Source of the DNA: Eubacteriales bacterium
GTDB taxonomy: Bacteria; Bacillota; Clostridia; UBA1381
Length of the DNA stretch: 52,085 nucleotides
Reading direction: 5' to 3'
Assembly (NCBI GenBank): GCA_018384175.1
Contig: JAHAZB010000088.1
Span: forward strand, 1-52,085
Shown: positions 7,742-16,820 of the stretch, in pieces
How positions within the stretch are numbered: the first letter of the stretch is position 1
How the letters are laid out: the number at the start of each line of letters is the position of its first letter
Translations under genes and position numbers: made by a program
The notes under the pieces: generated by a model
What the model was told of the DNA's origin: nothing
The model's input: only the letters and a program-made list of their open reading frames with translations
The model's database searches: none

Positions 7742-9961
7742 ATGGCGAAGAAAAAAGAGCCTGAAAAGGGAAATAGCTATGTGCCTGCCCCTATTGCGGA
7801 GCAGCCGATTACAGAAACACTTGAAACAAACTATATGCCCTATGCGATGAGTGTTATCATATCCCGTGCAATTCCTGAAATTGACGGATTGAAGCCGTCG
7901 CACAGAAAGCTTCTTTATACTATGTATAAGATGGGACTTTTAGGCGGAAAGCTTACCAAGTCTGCCAATATAGTCGGTCAGACGATGAAATTAAACCCCC
8001 ATGGCGACCAGGCGATTTATGCTACAATGGTACGTCTTACTGAGGGTAATGAGACACTTCTTTTGCCGCTTATAGAGTCAAAGGGTAACTTCGGTAAACA
8101 GTATTCGAGAGATATGGATTATGCTGCAGCACGTTATACTGAGGCAAGGCTGGCACCGGTGTGCAGTGAGCTTTTTACCGATATAAATAAGAATACCGTT
8201 AAGTTTGTAGACAGCTATGACGGTGAGATGCAGGAGCCAACACTTTTGCCTGTATCCTTCCCGAACATACTTGTAAACCCCAACCTCGGTATTGCGGTTG
8301 GTATGGCAAGTAATATATGCTCGTTTAATCTTACAGAGGTCTGCAATGCTACGGTTGCATACTTAAAGGACCCGAAAACAGATATTATGGAGCATATGCC
8401 TGCGCCTGATTTCCCTTTGGGTGGTAATATTATCTATGACGAAGCACAGATGCGTGATATCTACGAAACGGGCAGGGGCAGCTTCAAAATGCGTGCCGAG
8501 TACACATATGATAAGAAGAATAACTGCATCGAGGTAACGGAGATTCCGTATTCGACTACCGTAGAGGCAATTATAGAAAAGCTTTTGGAGCTTATTAAGG
8601 CAAACAAGCTTAAGGAAATATCCGATGTCCGTGATGAAACAGGACTTGATGGCTTTAAGCTTACAATAGACTTAAAGAGAGGTACAAATCCTGATGATTT
8701 AATGCTTAAGCTCTTTAAGATGACACCGCTCGAGGATAGTTTTGGCTGTAACTTTAACGTACTTATTGAAAACACACCGAAGGTTTTGGGTGTAAGGGAT
8801 ATAATCGGTGAGTGGGTAGAGTTCAGGATGGGCTGTATCAAGAGAGGATTACAGTATGATATCGACAAGAAGACTGAAAGACTGCATCTTTTAACAGGTC
8901 TTAAGAAGATACTTCTTGACATTGATAAAGCGGTTTCTATTATACGCCATACAGAACTTGAGGCTGATGTTGTACCTAACTTGATGGTTGGCTTTGATAT
9001 AGACCAGACTCAAGCAGAGTATGTGGCTGAGATCAAGCTTCGAAACTTAAACAGAGAGTATATCTTAAAACGTACCGACGATATCGAAAAGCTTATTGAT
9101 GAAATAGACGAATTAAACCGTATACTTTCAAGCGATAAGGCGGTTAAGAAGGTAATTGCAAAACAGCTTGAGGAGATTTCCAAAAAGTACGGCAAGGAAC
9201 GTAAATCACGTCTTGTCAAGGGCGAAGAGATAGAGGTTTACGAGGAGAGTGCGCAGATTGAGGATTATCCTGTAACGGTATTTGTAACAAAGGACGGCTA
9301 CTTGAAGAAGGTTACACAGCAGAGTCTTAAGTTTACCACTTCCGAGCATAAGCTTAAAGAGGACGACGTTATAGTGCAGACTGTTGAAACAACCAATAAG
9401 AGTGAGGTTCTGTTCTTTACCGACAAGTCAACTGTTTATAAAACACGTCTTTATGAGATTGAAGATGGTAAGGTTGCTGCAATGGGCAAATATATGCCGC
9501 AGTTCTTAGGCTTTGAAAATGACGAGAAGCCGGTTTATGCAGTAATTACTGCTGATTACAGCGGGCATATGCTCTTTAGCTTTGAAAATGGTAAGATGGC
9601 AAGAGTGCCATTATCTCAGTATGCGACCAAAACAAACAGAAAACGTCTTATAAATGCATACTCTGATAAATCGCCGATAGTTGCTATCAACTATATTGCG
9701 GCTGATACCGAGTTTGCGGCATTTACCGATAATAACAAGGCGCTTGTGTTCAGCTCGGATAAAATTCCTGAAAAGACAACCAAGTCTACTCAGGGTGTTC
9801 AGGTAATGAAGATTACCAAAAAGGGAGCAAAGATTGTGCGTGTTCTGCCTCTTGATGTGGCAGAGCTTGAAGACCCCGGACATTTCAGAACAAAGAATAT
9901 ACCGGCGGCAGGCTCATTCTTAAGGAAAGATGATGTGCAGTTATCGCTTTTTGATAACTAA
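7742..9961 (+). CDS. Type IIA DNA topoisomerase, breakage-reunion (GyrA/ParC-like) subunit
   Basis: 739 residues. The winged-helix domain holds the catalytic Arg-Tyr pair in AAARYTEARL (R131, Y132), the residue that forms the covalent link to DNA. Tower and coiled-coil regions follow (to about 480), then a C-terminal region with several beta-propeller-like blades. No GyrA-box (QRRGGKG-like) is visible, so it should relax or decatenate DNA rather than introduce supercoils. In the segment that corresponds to the quinolone region of GyrA (HGDSAVYD), this protein reads HGDQAIYA: Gln90 and Ala94 replace the usual Ser and acidic residue that hold the drug through a metal-water bridge. Partner of the preceding subunit. 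Confidence 0.9.
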   Translation: MAKKKEPEKGNSYVPAPIAEQPITETLETNYMPYAMSVIISRAIPEIDGLKPSHRKLLYTMYKMGLLGGKLTKSANIVGQTMKLNPHGDQAIYATMVRLTEGNETLLLPLIESKGNFGKQYSRDMDYAAARYTEARLAPVCSELFTDINKNTVKFVDSYDGEMQEPTLLPVSFPNILVNPNLGIAVGMASNICSFNLTEVCNATVAYLKDPKTDIMEHMPAPDFPLGGNIIYDEAQMRDIYETGRGSFKMRAEYTYDKKNNCIEVTEIPYSTTVEAIIEKLLELIKANKLKEISDVRDETGLDGFKLTIDLKRGTNPDDLMLKLFKMTPLEDSFGCNFNVLIENTPKVLGVRDIIGEWVEFRMGCIKRGLQYDIDKKTERLHLLTGLKKILLDIDKAVSIIRHTELEADVVPNLMVGFDIDQTQAEYVAEIKLRNLNREYILKRTDDIEKLIDEIDELNRILSSDKAVKKVIAKQLEEISKKYGKERKSRLVKGEEIEVYEESAQIEDYPVTVFVTKDGYLKKVTQQSLKFTTSEHKLKEDDVIVQTVETTNKSEVLFFTDKSTVYKTRLYEIEDGKVAAMGKYMPQFLGFENDEKPVYAVITADYSGHMLFSFENGKMARVPLSQYATKTNRKRLINAYSDKSPIVAINYIAADTEFAAFTDNNKALVFSSDKIPEKTTKSTQGVQVMKITKKGAKIVRVLPLDVAELEDPGHFRTKNIPAAGSFLRKDDVQLSLFDN

Positions 9962-9973
9962 GGGGGAGGATTT

Positions 9974-10708
9974 ATGGATACAGTAAATATTCTTGGCGCA
10001 AGGATTTCGATGATGGGAATTGAAGAATCGGTTGACTGTATTATGGATATGATGGAGCAAAGCGGCAACCACGCAATTTTTACTCCCAATTCGGAAATTG
10101 TAATGAATGCTTATAAGGATAAGGAGTTTTTAGACCTTATAAACGATGCGGATTTACTAACTGCTGACGGAATAGGACTTGTTTATGCATCGAAAATTGT
10201 GGGCAAGCCTATTTATGAACGTGCGGCAGGCTTTGATATTGCAATGGAGCTTGTGGCTCGTATGGCAGAAGAGGGAAAAACACTATTTCTCTTTGGAAGC
10301 AAACCCGGAACTGCAGAGAGAGCGGCTGACATTCTTATGGAAGAAAATCCCGGATTAAAGGTAGTAGGCACAAGAAACGGATACTTTAAGCCGGAAGAAA
10401 CGGATGATATTATAAGTGAGATAAATTCTTCCGGTGCAGATGTTGTGTGGGTATGCCTTGGCTCGCCTGCACAGGAGAAGTGGATTATGGCGAATAAGGA
10501 CAAGCTCTGGTGTAAGGTTATGATGGGCTTGGGTGGCTCTTTGGATGCTATAACCGGCGATATGCCACGTGCACCCCAGTGGTGGTGCAATCACGGATTG
10601 GAGTGGTTTTACCGTCTTATGAAACAACCGTCGAGAATTGGAAGAATGATGGCATTGCCGAAGTTCGGACTGACAGTTCTTATAAACGGCAGAAAATTTC
10701 CGCAGTAA
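9974..10708 (+). CDS. tagA: WecG/TagA/CpsF-family glycosyltransferase
   Basis: 244 residues, the usual family length. Conserved features: FTPNSEIVMNA near 40, LLTADGIGLVYASK (about 60-73) with the catalytic Asp, RAAGFD, and VWVCLGSPAQEKW near 160. Members transfer ManNAc from UDP-ManNAc to undecaprenyl-diphosphate-GlcNAc on the inner face of the membrane, the first committed step of wall teichoic acid or similar glycopolymers. No other glycopolymer gene is nearby, so the substrate is inferred from the family. GGGGGAGGA precedes the ATG; 12 bases from the topoisomerase gene and 9 from tmk, so it is co-transcribed. Confidence 0.9.
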   Translation: MDTVNILGARISMMGIEESVDCIMDMMEQSGNHAIFTPNSEIVMNAYKDKEFLDLINDADLLTADGIGLVYASKIVGKPIYERAAGFDIAMELVARMAEEGKTLFLFGSKPGTAERAADILMEENPGLKVVGTRNGYFKPEETDDIISEINSSGADVVWVCLGSPAQEKWIMANKDKLWCKVMMGLGGSLDAITGDMPRAPQWWCNHGLEWFYRLMKQPSRIGRMMALPKFGLTVLINGRKFPQ

Positions 10709-10717
10709 AGGGGAATA

Positions 10718-11395
10718 ATGATGGGAATACTTATTGCAGTTGAGGGTGTTGATGCAAGCGGTAAGCAGACACAAACAGAGCTTTTGTATCAGCATCTTAT
10801 AAATAAGGGTATTGATGTAAGACGTTTGTCCTTTCCTGTCTATACAAGCGATTCGTCGGCAGGTGTCAGAATGTACTTAAATGGCGAGCTGTCTGAAAGA
10901 GCGGAGGATATTACGGCATATGCGGCATCGAGTCTTTTTGCGGCAGACAGATTTTTAAGTTATAAAAGTGATTGGGGTAAGGACTACGAAAACGGAAAAC
11001 TGATACTTTGCGACCGCTATGTAGGTTCTAATATGATTCATCAGGCTTGCAAGCTTGAGGGTGAGGAAAAGGATAAATTTCTTGATTGGCTCGATGATTT
11101 TGAGTTTGGAATTTACTCTCTTCCAAAGCCTGACCTCACTCTATTTCTTGATATGCCGCCGGAAAAGGGCAGGGAGCTTATAGCGGCAAGACGTAATAAG
11201 ATTGACAATTCGGAGCAACACGATATCCACGAAAGAGATAGCGCTTATCTTGAGAAAAGCTACCATAATGCCTGTGCTGTTGCTGATAAGTTTGGCTGGA
11301 CAAGGGTATGCTGTGTCGATGGCGATAAAATAAGAACGGTGGAGGACATCAGCAGAGAGATATGTGCTATTGCTGACAAAGTATTAAAGAATTAG
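10718..11395 (+). CDS. tmk: Thymidylate kinase
   Basis: 225 residues. The P-loop EGVDASGKQT (9-18) and the DRY-like segment CDRYVGSNMIHQ (about 96-107) identify a dTMP kinase, which makes dTDP for DNA synthesis. The sequence is of the divergent clostridial type: RRLSFPVYTSDSS follows the P-loop, and a lid segment RRNKID with DIHERD comes later. Two adjacent ATGs (10718, 10721) are possible. In the same operon as the topoisomerase genes, which links it loosely to DNA metabolism. Confidence 0.93.
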   Translation: MMGILIAVEGVDASGKQTQTELLYQHLINKGIDVRRLSFPVYTSDSSAGVRMYLNGELSERAEDITAYAASSLFAADRFLSYKSDWGKDYENGKLILCDRYVGSNMIHQACKLEGEEKDKFLDWLDDFEFGIYSLPKPDLTLFLDMPPEKGRELIAARRNKIDNSEQHDIHERDSAYLEKSYHNACAVADKFGWTRVCCVDGDKIRTVEDISREICAIADKVLKN

Positions 11396-11427
11396 GGGGA
11401 AAATAATTCTGATACGGAGGTACAACA

Positions 11428-12783
11428 ATGTACGATAACAAAACAAAGGACTTTATATCCGCGCAAGTAAAAAAATGTGAAACAAGCGACAGAATACCGC
11501 TTGAGCTGTATGAACAGTTTGAGGTAAAAAGAGGACTAAGAGATAAAAACGGTGTCGGAGTCAGAGCGGGACTTACTTCTATTTCATCTATTGAAGCATA
11601 CAAAGATGTAAATGGAGAGAAAGTTCCCTGCGATGGTAAGCTGTGTTACCGTGGGTACAATGTGTTTGACATTGTAAATGATGCAAGAGCTGACGGCAGA
11701 TTTATATTTGAAGAAACTGCCTATCTGCTACTATTTGGAGAACTTCCGACCGATAAACAGCTTGATGAGTTCAGAAGTGTTCTGGGCAGTATGCGAACAT
11801 TACCGACCAATTTCACAAGAGATGTTGTTATGAAAGCATCGAGCAAGGATATAATGAATACTCTTACAAGAAGTATACTGACTCTCGGTTCTTATGATGA
11901 AGAACAGGATAATCTTGAAATAGAAAATGTAATGCGCCAGTGTCTTATGCTTATAAGCGTATTACCGATGATAGCGGTTTACGGCTATCATGCATATAAT
12001 CACTATGAGCTTGACCAGAGTATGTACATTCACCGTCCTGACCCGAATTTATCAACGGCAGAAAATCTCCTTATGATGCTTCGCCCTGATAAGAAGTACA
12101 CCGAGCTTGAGGCTAAGGTACTTGATATGGCTTTGATGCTTCATATGGAACATGGTGGTGGTAATAACTCATCCTTTACAACGCACGTCGTATCGTCTGC
12201 CGGCTCTGATACCTATTCGGTTATAGCTGCGGCACTTTGCTCTTTGAAAGGACCAAAGCATGGTGGTGCAAATATCAAGGTTGTTGATATGATGAACGAC
12301 TTGAAAAATAACGTTAAGGATACAACTGATATTTCCGAGCTACGTAATTATATAGGAAAGCTTCTTGACAAAGAAGCTTTTGATAAGAGGGGTCTTGTCT
12401 ACGGAATGGGGCATGCAGTCTATTCTATTTCCGACCCGAGAGCAGTAATATTCAAGGGATTTGCTGAGGTGCTTGCAAGGGAAAAGGGTATGGATGCCGA
12501 ATTTGAACTGTACGAAAACGTCGAAAAGCTCGCGGTCGAAGTTATTGCCGAAAAACGCCGTATTTATAAGGGAGTAAGTGCAAACGTTGACTTCTATTCA
12601 GGGCTTGTTTACAGTATGCTCGGAATCCCTGATGAGTTGTATACGCCTATGTTTGCAATAGCGAGAGTTGTGGGATGGAGCGCGCATAGAATTGAAGAAC
12701 TCGTTAGTGGCGATAAGATTATCCGCCCTGCATATATGAGCATCTCGGCGGATAAGAATTATAAGAATATGAAGGACAGATGA
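11428..12783 (+). CDS. gltA: Citrate synthase
   Basis: 451 residues. Catalytic landmarks are visible: His in MEHGGGNNSSF (about 242) and in GPKHGGAN (about 278), GMGHAVYSISDPRA, and the arginine-containing C-terminal region GWSAHRIEE. It condenses acetyl-CoA and oxaloacetate to citrate; in fermenting Clostridia this feeds 2-oxoglutarate and glutamate synthesis. CGGAGG precedes the ATG by a normal distance. It ends the operon that begins with the topoisomerase genes, 32 bases after tmk. No aconitase or isocitrate dehydrogenase is adjacent. Confidence 0.95.
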   Translation: MYDNKTKDFISAQVKKCETSDRIPLELYEQFEVKRGLRDKNGVGVRAGLTSISSIEAYKDVNGEKVPCDGKLCYRGYNVFDIVNDARADGRFIFEETAYLLLFGELPTDKQLDEFRSVLGSMRTLPTNFTRDVVMKASSKDIMNTLTRSILTLGSYDEEQDNLEIENVMRQCLMLISVLPMIAVYGYHAYNHYELDQSMYIHRPDPNLSTAENLLMMLRPDKKYTELEAKVLDMALMLHMEHGGGNNSSFTTHVVSSAGSDTYSVIAAALCSLKGPKHGGANIKVVDMMNDLKNNVKDTTDISELRNYIGKLLDKEAFDKRGLVYGMGHAVYSISDPRAVIFKGFAEVLAREKGMDAEFELYENVEKLAVEVIAEKRRIYKGVSANVDFYSGLVYSMLGIPDELYTPMFAIARVVGWSAHRIEELVSGDKIIRPAYMSISADKNYKNMKDR

Positions 12784-12828
12784 TAAAAACCGATGTGCAA
12801 ATTGCACAAAATCAACAATTAGAATTCT

Positions 12829-12849
12829 AAAAGTTTGTAGAACTTTTTT
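12829..12849 (+). terminator. Weak A/T-rich terminator after gltA
   Basis: AAAAGTT (12829-12835) pairs with AACTTTT (12841-12847) followed by Ts. The stem is short and AT-rich. It sits between gltA and the S10 promoter. Confidence 0.4.
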
Positions 12850-12871
12850 GGGAAATAATTATAAAAAAAGC

Positions 12872-12900
12872 TTGCAAATGCTTGATTTATACTGTATAAT
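12872..12900 (+). promoter_or_regulatory. Promoter of the S10-spc-alpha cluster
   Basis: TTGCAA (12872-12877), 17-base spacer, perfect TATAAT (12895-12900). It is the only strong promoter I see before rpsJ. Confidence 0.8.
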
Positions 12901-12906
12901 GGTAAT

Positions 12907-13238
12907 GTTGTGACATCTGGCAAACGATGAAGCGGGAGGTTGCGTACGCAAGGTACGGTTTTTCCGTGGAGAATGTCCGATTCTTGAAACCGGGCGGCAG
13001 GTCGCATCTTATAGGGGAACAGGCATTTTGCGGGCTTTTTGCGCATAACAGCGGTGTGCGTAAATAGCTGAAAGTGCGCTTTTTTCCAGAGGTGTGAGTA
13101 CTCCCGGGAGGCCCTAAGGCTATCCGGGTTTTATTTTGGGAATGTTGGGAAACACCCGGCGGTGTTGTTAAGAACATCGCAGCTGTCGTGCAATTCGAGG
13201 TGTCACGAAAAGATAATTATTTTACAGGAGGGAAAATC
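12907..13238 (+). promoter_or_regulatory. Long structured leader of the S10 operon (L4-leader candidate)
   Basis: About 330 untranslated bases separate the promoter from rpsJ. The GC content is higher than in other spacers, and it holds the 12-base palindrome TTGCGTACGCAA (12940-12951), ACGG/CCGT and AACACC/GGTGTT (13151-13166) hairpins, a T-run near 13080 and one strong terminator-type hairpin (listed apart). In other Firmicutes the S10 leader binds ribosomal protein L4 to stop transcription. I infer the same here from position and architecture; I could not match the L4 motif itself. Confidence 0.6.
13103..13136 (+). terminator. Attenuator hairpin within the S10 leader
   Basis: CCCGG (13103-13107) pairs with CCGGG (13124-13128), with an inner GCC/GGC stem, followed by TTTTATTTT. 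A terminator placed 103 bases before rpsJ, inside its own leader, points to control by premature termination. Confidence 0.75.
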
Positions 13239-13553
13239 ATGGCAGCAACAAAGAAAATCAGAATCAAGCTTAAGGCTTATGACCACGCTGTTCTCGATCA
13301 GTCAGCACAGAAGATTGTAGAGATTGCTAAGAGAACAGGCGCGAAGGTATCGGGACCTATTCCCCTACCGACAGACAAGGAGATTATCACAATCCTCCGT
13401 GCTGTTCATAAGTACAAGGATTCTCGTGAGCAGTTCGAAAGAAGAACTCACAAAAGACTCATTGATATCGTTGTCCCCGGCGCTAAGACAATGGAGGCAT
13501 TGATAAAGCTTGACTTACCGGCTGGCGTTGAAATCGACGTAATCCAGAAGTAA
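13239..13553 (+). CDS. rpsJ: 30S ribosomal protein S10
   Basis: 104 residues from ATG 13239, which has CAGGAGGG at proper distance; an in-frame upstream start at 13188 lacks a ribosome site and would add residues absent from the family. [15 protein letters not shown] at the N-terminus, [10 protein letters not shown] and the C-terminal LPAGVEIDV are diagnostic. S10 sits in the 30S head and also acts as NusE in antitermination. First gene of the cluster. Confidence 0.98.
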   Translation: MAATKKIRIKLKAYDHAVLDQSAQKIVEIAKRTGAKVSGPIPLPTDKEIITILRAVHKYKDSREQFERRTHKRLIDIVVPGAKTMEALIKLDLPAGVEIDVIQK

Positions 13554-13602
13554 GTTAAGGAAACTCGCAGTAGGCGCCTTTGGTGTCTATGATGCAGGTC
13601 AA

Positions 13603-13628
13603 GTTCCCGTACCGCTTTTTGCGGGAAC
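13603..13628 (+). other. Hairpin between rpsJ and rplC
   Basis: GTTCCCG (13603-13609) pairs with CGGGAAC (13622-13628), 12-base loop. No T-run follows directly, so it is more likely an RNA processing or stability element than a terminator. Confidence 0.5.
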
Positions 13629-13655
13629 CAATAACTGTAAGAAAGGATGAAAGTT

Positions 13656-14285
13656 ATGAAAAAAGCGATTTTGGGCACAAAAGTTGGTATGACTCAGCTT
13701 TTTGCCGAGGACGGCAAGGTAATCCCGGTAACCGTTATTCAGGCAGGACCCTGCACAGTGGTTCAGAAGAAGACGGTTGATAACGAAGGTTACGACGCTG
13801 TTGTAGTAGGCTTCGGCGAGGTTCGTGAAAAGTCCCTCAACAAGCCGCAGAAGGGCACATTTGCAAAAGCAGATGTAGCTGCAAAGAAATATTTGAGAGA
13901 GTTCAGACTGGATGACATTTCCTCACTGAACGTTGCAGACGAGATTAAGGCAGACGTTTTTGAAGCGGGCGAGAAAGTCGACGTTTCAGGCATCTCCAAG
14001 GGTAAAGGCTTTGCCGGCCCGATGAAGAGATGGGGTCTTCACAGAGGACCAATGTCCCACGGTTCAGGATACCACAGAGGTTCCGGTTCAATGGGTGCTT
14101 GCTCAAATCCCGGTCGTGTAATGAAGGGTAAGAAGCTTCCCGGTCATATGGGCGTTGTTAAGGTAACAGTACAGAACCTTGAGATTGTTAAGGTTGACGC
14201 TGAGGCAGGTTTGATACTTGTTAAGGGCGCAATCCCCGGCAACAAGGGCGGTCTTGTTACTGTAAGAAACAGCGTTAAGGCATAA
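13656..14285 (+). CDS. rplC: 50S ribosomal protein L3
   Basis: 209 residues from ATG 13656 (GAAAGG is nine bases upstream; an ATG at 13647 abuts that site and is rejected). Shows [12 protein letters not shown], the [12 protein letters not shown] segment and the loop with the Gln-free [14 protein letters not shown] near the peptidyl-transferase centre. Early 50S assembly protein. Confidence 0.98.
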   Translation: MKKAILGTKVGMTQLFAEDGKVIPVTVIQAGPCTVVQKKTVDNEGYDAVVVGFGEVREKSLNKPQKGTFAKADVAAKKYLREFRLDDISSLNVADEIKADVFEAGEKVDVSGISKGKGFAGPMKRWGLHRGPMSHGSGYHRGSGSMGACSNPGRVMKGKKLPGHMGVVKVTVQNLEIVKVDAEAGLILVKGAIPGNKGGLVTVRNSVKA

Positions 14286-14316
14286 CGGGCGTTCTTAAGA
14301 AAGGAGGAAACTGATT

Positions 14317-14940
14317 ATGGCAACATTAGCTGTATATAATATGGAAGGCGCAAAGATCGGCTCTATGGAAGCATCAGATGCAATCTTCGCGGCTGAAATA
14401 AATAAAGCGGTTTTGCACTCGGTAGTTGTTAATTACCTTGCAAACCAGAGACAGGGCACACAGAACACCAAGACCCGTACAGAAGTAGCCGGCGGCGGAA
14501 TTAAGCCGTGGAGACAGAAGGGTACAGGTCGTGCAAGACAGGGTTCAATCCGTGCTCCGCAGTGGACAGGCGGTGGAGTTGCTCTCGGTCCTAAGCCCAG
14601 AGACTACCGTTACAGCCTCAACAAGAAGGTAAAGAAGATTGCTCTTAAATCTGCTCTTGCCGCAAAATATGAGGCATATGAAATTTTCGTAGTAGAGGAC
14701 CTCAAGGTAGAGGAAATCAAGACTGCAACAATCGCAAAGCTCTTAAAGGGTCTTGAGATTGATACAAAAGCACTTATCGTAACAGCTGAGTGCGATGAGA
14801 AGGTTTATAAGTCAGCAAGAAACATCAAGGGCGTTACCCCGACATACGTGGGTGTCCTTAACACATACGAAGTCCTCAAGCACAACAAGCTCGTGCTTGC
14901 TAAGGATGCAGTAGCTAAGATTGAGGAGGTGCTTGCATAA
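14317..14940 (+). CDS. rplD: 50S ribosomal protein L4
   Basis: 207 residues. The exit-tunnel loop [23 protein letters not shown]-type segment (near 55-75) and the C-terminal globular part are intact. L4 is also the likely autoregulator of this operon through the leader upstream of rpsJ. AAAGGAGG precedes the ATG. Its TAA overlaps the ATG of rplW (TAATG), so the two are translationally coupled. Confidence 0.98.
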   Translation: MATLAVYNMEGAKIGSMEASDAIFAAEINKAVLHSVVVNYLANQRQGTQNTKTRTEVAGGGIKPWRQKGTGRARQGSIRAPQWTGGGVALGPKPRDYRYSLNKKVKKIALKSALAAKYEAYEIFVVEDLKVEEIKTATIAKLLKGLEIDTKALIVTAECDEKVYKSARNIKGVTPTYVGVLNTYEVLKHNKLVLAKDAVAKIEEVLA

Positions 14941-15245
14941 TGAAGTTCGCACACGACGTTATCAGAAGACCGATCATCTCCGAGCGCAGTATGGAAGTTG
15001 TTGTTGATAAAGCAGGCAACGAAATCAAGAAGTACACATTCGAAGTTGCTCTTAAGGCAAACAAGGTTGAAATTAAGAAGGCAGTTGAAGAAGTGTTCGG
15101 CGTGAAGGTTGCGGCAGTTAACACAATGCGTGTAAACGGCAAGGAAAAGAGAATGGGAAGATTTGTTGGCAAGACTCCCGATTGGAAGAAAGCAATCGTT
15201 ACACTTGCCAAAGACTCCAAAGCAATCGAATTCTTTGAGATGTAA
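14940..15245 (+). CDS. rplW: 50S ribosomal protein L23
   Basis: 101 residues. [14 protein letters not shown] at the N-terminus and [17 protein letters not shown] in the middle are family signatures. L23 lies at the tunnel exit and docks trigger factor and SRP. One-base overlap with rplD. Confidence 0.98.
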   Translation: MKFAHDVIRRPIISERSMEVVVDKAGNEIKKYTFEVALKANKVEIKKAVEEVFGVKVAAVNTMRVNGKEKRMGRFVGKTPDWKKAIVTLAKDSKAIEFFEM

Positions 15246-15266
15246 TAGAATAAGGAGGATAACGAC

Positions 15267-16100
15267 ATGGCTATCAAAAAGTATAAGCCGACCTCTCCTG
15301 CAAGAAGATTTATGACCGTTTCGGACTTCTCCGAAATTACAAAGTTTGAGCCGGAGCGTTCACTTCTGGCTACTAAGAAAAAGAATGCAGGTAGAAACTC
15401 ATACGGCAGAATTACCGTTCGTCATCGCGGCGGCGGCAACAGAAAGAAATACAGAATTATTGATTTCAAGAGAAACAAGGACGGAATGAATGCAACTGTT
15501 ATTGGTATCGAGTACGATCCTAACAGAACAGCAAATATCGCTCTTCTCCAGTATGAAGACGGTACTAAGGCATACATCATCGCTCCGCTTGGTCTTACAG
15601 ACGGCGACGTTGTAGTATCAGGCGAAGGCGCAGATATCAAGCCGGGTAACGCATTGTTCCTTAAGGATATCCCCGTAGGTACTCTTATCCACAACGTCGA
15701 GCTTTACCCCGGTAAGGGCGGCCAGCTCGTACGTTCAGCAGGAAGCTCAGCTCAGCTTATGGCTAAAGAGGGCGACTATGCTCAGGTAAGACTTCCCTCC
15801 GGTGAAGTAAGAATGGTTAGACTTAACTGTAAGGCTACAATCGGCGTAATCGGAAACCAGCAGCATGAGAACGTTTCTATCGGTAAAGCAGGTAGAAAAC
15901 GTCATATGGGTTGGAGACCTACTGTTCGAGGCGTAGTTATGAACCCGAACGATCACCCGCACGGTGGTGGTGAAGGTAAATCTCCTATCGGACGTGCAGC
16001 TCCTGTTACTCCGTGGGGTAAGCCGGCTCTCGGTCTCAAGACCAGAAAGCATAAGAACAGAACAGATAAGTTCATTGTTAAGAGAAGAAACGCGAAATAA
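15267..16100 (+). CDS. rplB: 50S ribosomal protein L2
   Basis: 277 residues, normal length. Contains [14 protein letters not shown], the RVNCKATIG-like [13 protein letters not shown], and the conserved [16 protein letters not shown] with the His needed near the peptidyl-transferase centre, then a basic tail. Needed for subunit joining. AAGGAGG is well placed. Confidence 0.98.
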   Translation: MAIKKYKPTSPARRFMTVSDFSEITKFEPERSLLATKKKNAGRNSYGRITVRHRGGGNRKKYRIIDFKRNKDGMNATVIGIEYDPNRTANIALLQYEDGTKAYIIAPLGLTDGDVVVSGEGADIKPGNALFLKDIPVGTLIHNVELYPGKGGQLVRSAGSSAQLMAKEGDYAQVRLPSGEVRMVRLNCKATIGVIGNQQHENVSIGKAGRKRHMGWRPTVRGVVMNPNDHPHGGGEGKSPIGRAAPVTPWGKPALGLKTRKHKNRTDKFIVKRRNAK

Positions 16101-16142
16101 TTAAGCGTGATACGAAATCCTAAATAAAGGAGGAACATTCAA

Positions 16143-16415
16143 ATGGGTAGATCACTTAAAAAAGGCCCCTTTGTCGAAGAGCGTCTTATGAAGAGAATAG
16201 ACGCAATGAACGCGGCAAACGAGAAGAAGGTAGTTAAGACCTGGTCAAGAGCTTCTACAATCTTCCCTGAGATGGTAGGTCATACTATCGCTGTTCATGA
16301 CGGCAGAAAGCATGTGCCTGTATTCGTCAGTGAGGATATGGTAGGCCACAGACTCGGCGAATTCGCTCCGACAAGAACCTACAAGGGTCATGCAGGCGCA
16401 AAAACATCTAAATAA
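16143..16415 (+). CDS. rpsS: 30S ribosomal protein S19
   Basis: 90 residues. [15 protein letters not shown] start and [16 protein letters not shown] end are diagnostic. Located in the 30S head, in complex with S13. GGAGG upstream. Confidence 0.98.
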   Translation: MGRSLKKGPFVEERLMKRIDAMNAANEKKVVKTWSRASTIFPEMVGHTIAVHDGRKHVPVFVSEDMVGHRLGEFAPTRTYKGHAGAKTSK

Positions 16416-16460
16416 TATACCTTATATATTTTCCTAATTCTGAAAGGAGGAAATCCGACA

Positions 16461-16796
16461 ATGGAAGCAAGAGCTGTTGTTAAATATGCTCGCATTTCAC
16501 CGCGTAAGGTAAAGATTGTTCTTGATCTTATCAGAAACAAGCCTGCCGGTGTTGCTATGGGTATCATCAAGAACACCCCGAAGGCAGCAAGCGAGTATCT
16601 TGAAAAGCTGTTGAAGTCTGCAATTGCAAATGCAGAGAACAACCATAATATGGATGTAAACAAATTATATGTAGCAGAGTGTTACGCATCACAGGGTCCT
16701 GTTCTTAAGAGAGTACAGCCCCGTGCAAAGGGCAGAGCGTTCAGAATTTTGAAGAGAACCAGCCACATCACTTTGGTATTGAAGGAAAAAGAATAA
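16461..16796 (+). CDS. rplV: 50S ribosomal protein L22
   Basis: 111 residues. [18 protein letters not shown] near the N-terminus and the tunnel hairpin with [11 protein letters not shown] are present. The hairpin lines the exit tunnel where macrolides bind. Confidence 0.98.
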   Translation: MEARAVVKYARISPRKVKIVLDLIRNKPAGVAMGIIKNTPKAASEYLEKLLKSAIANAENNHNMDVNKLYVAECYASQGPVLKRVQPRAKGRAFRILKRTSHITLVLKEKE

Positions 16797-16820
16797 TCAA
16801 GAAAAGGAGGTTAAATTCCT

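Noticed and set aside
12819-13177. Minus-strand open frames across the S10 leader
   Set aside because: They are antisense to a structured leader, have no start signals and no recognisable protein pattern.
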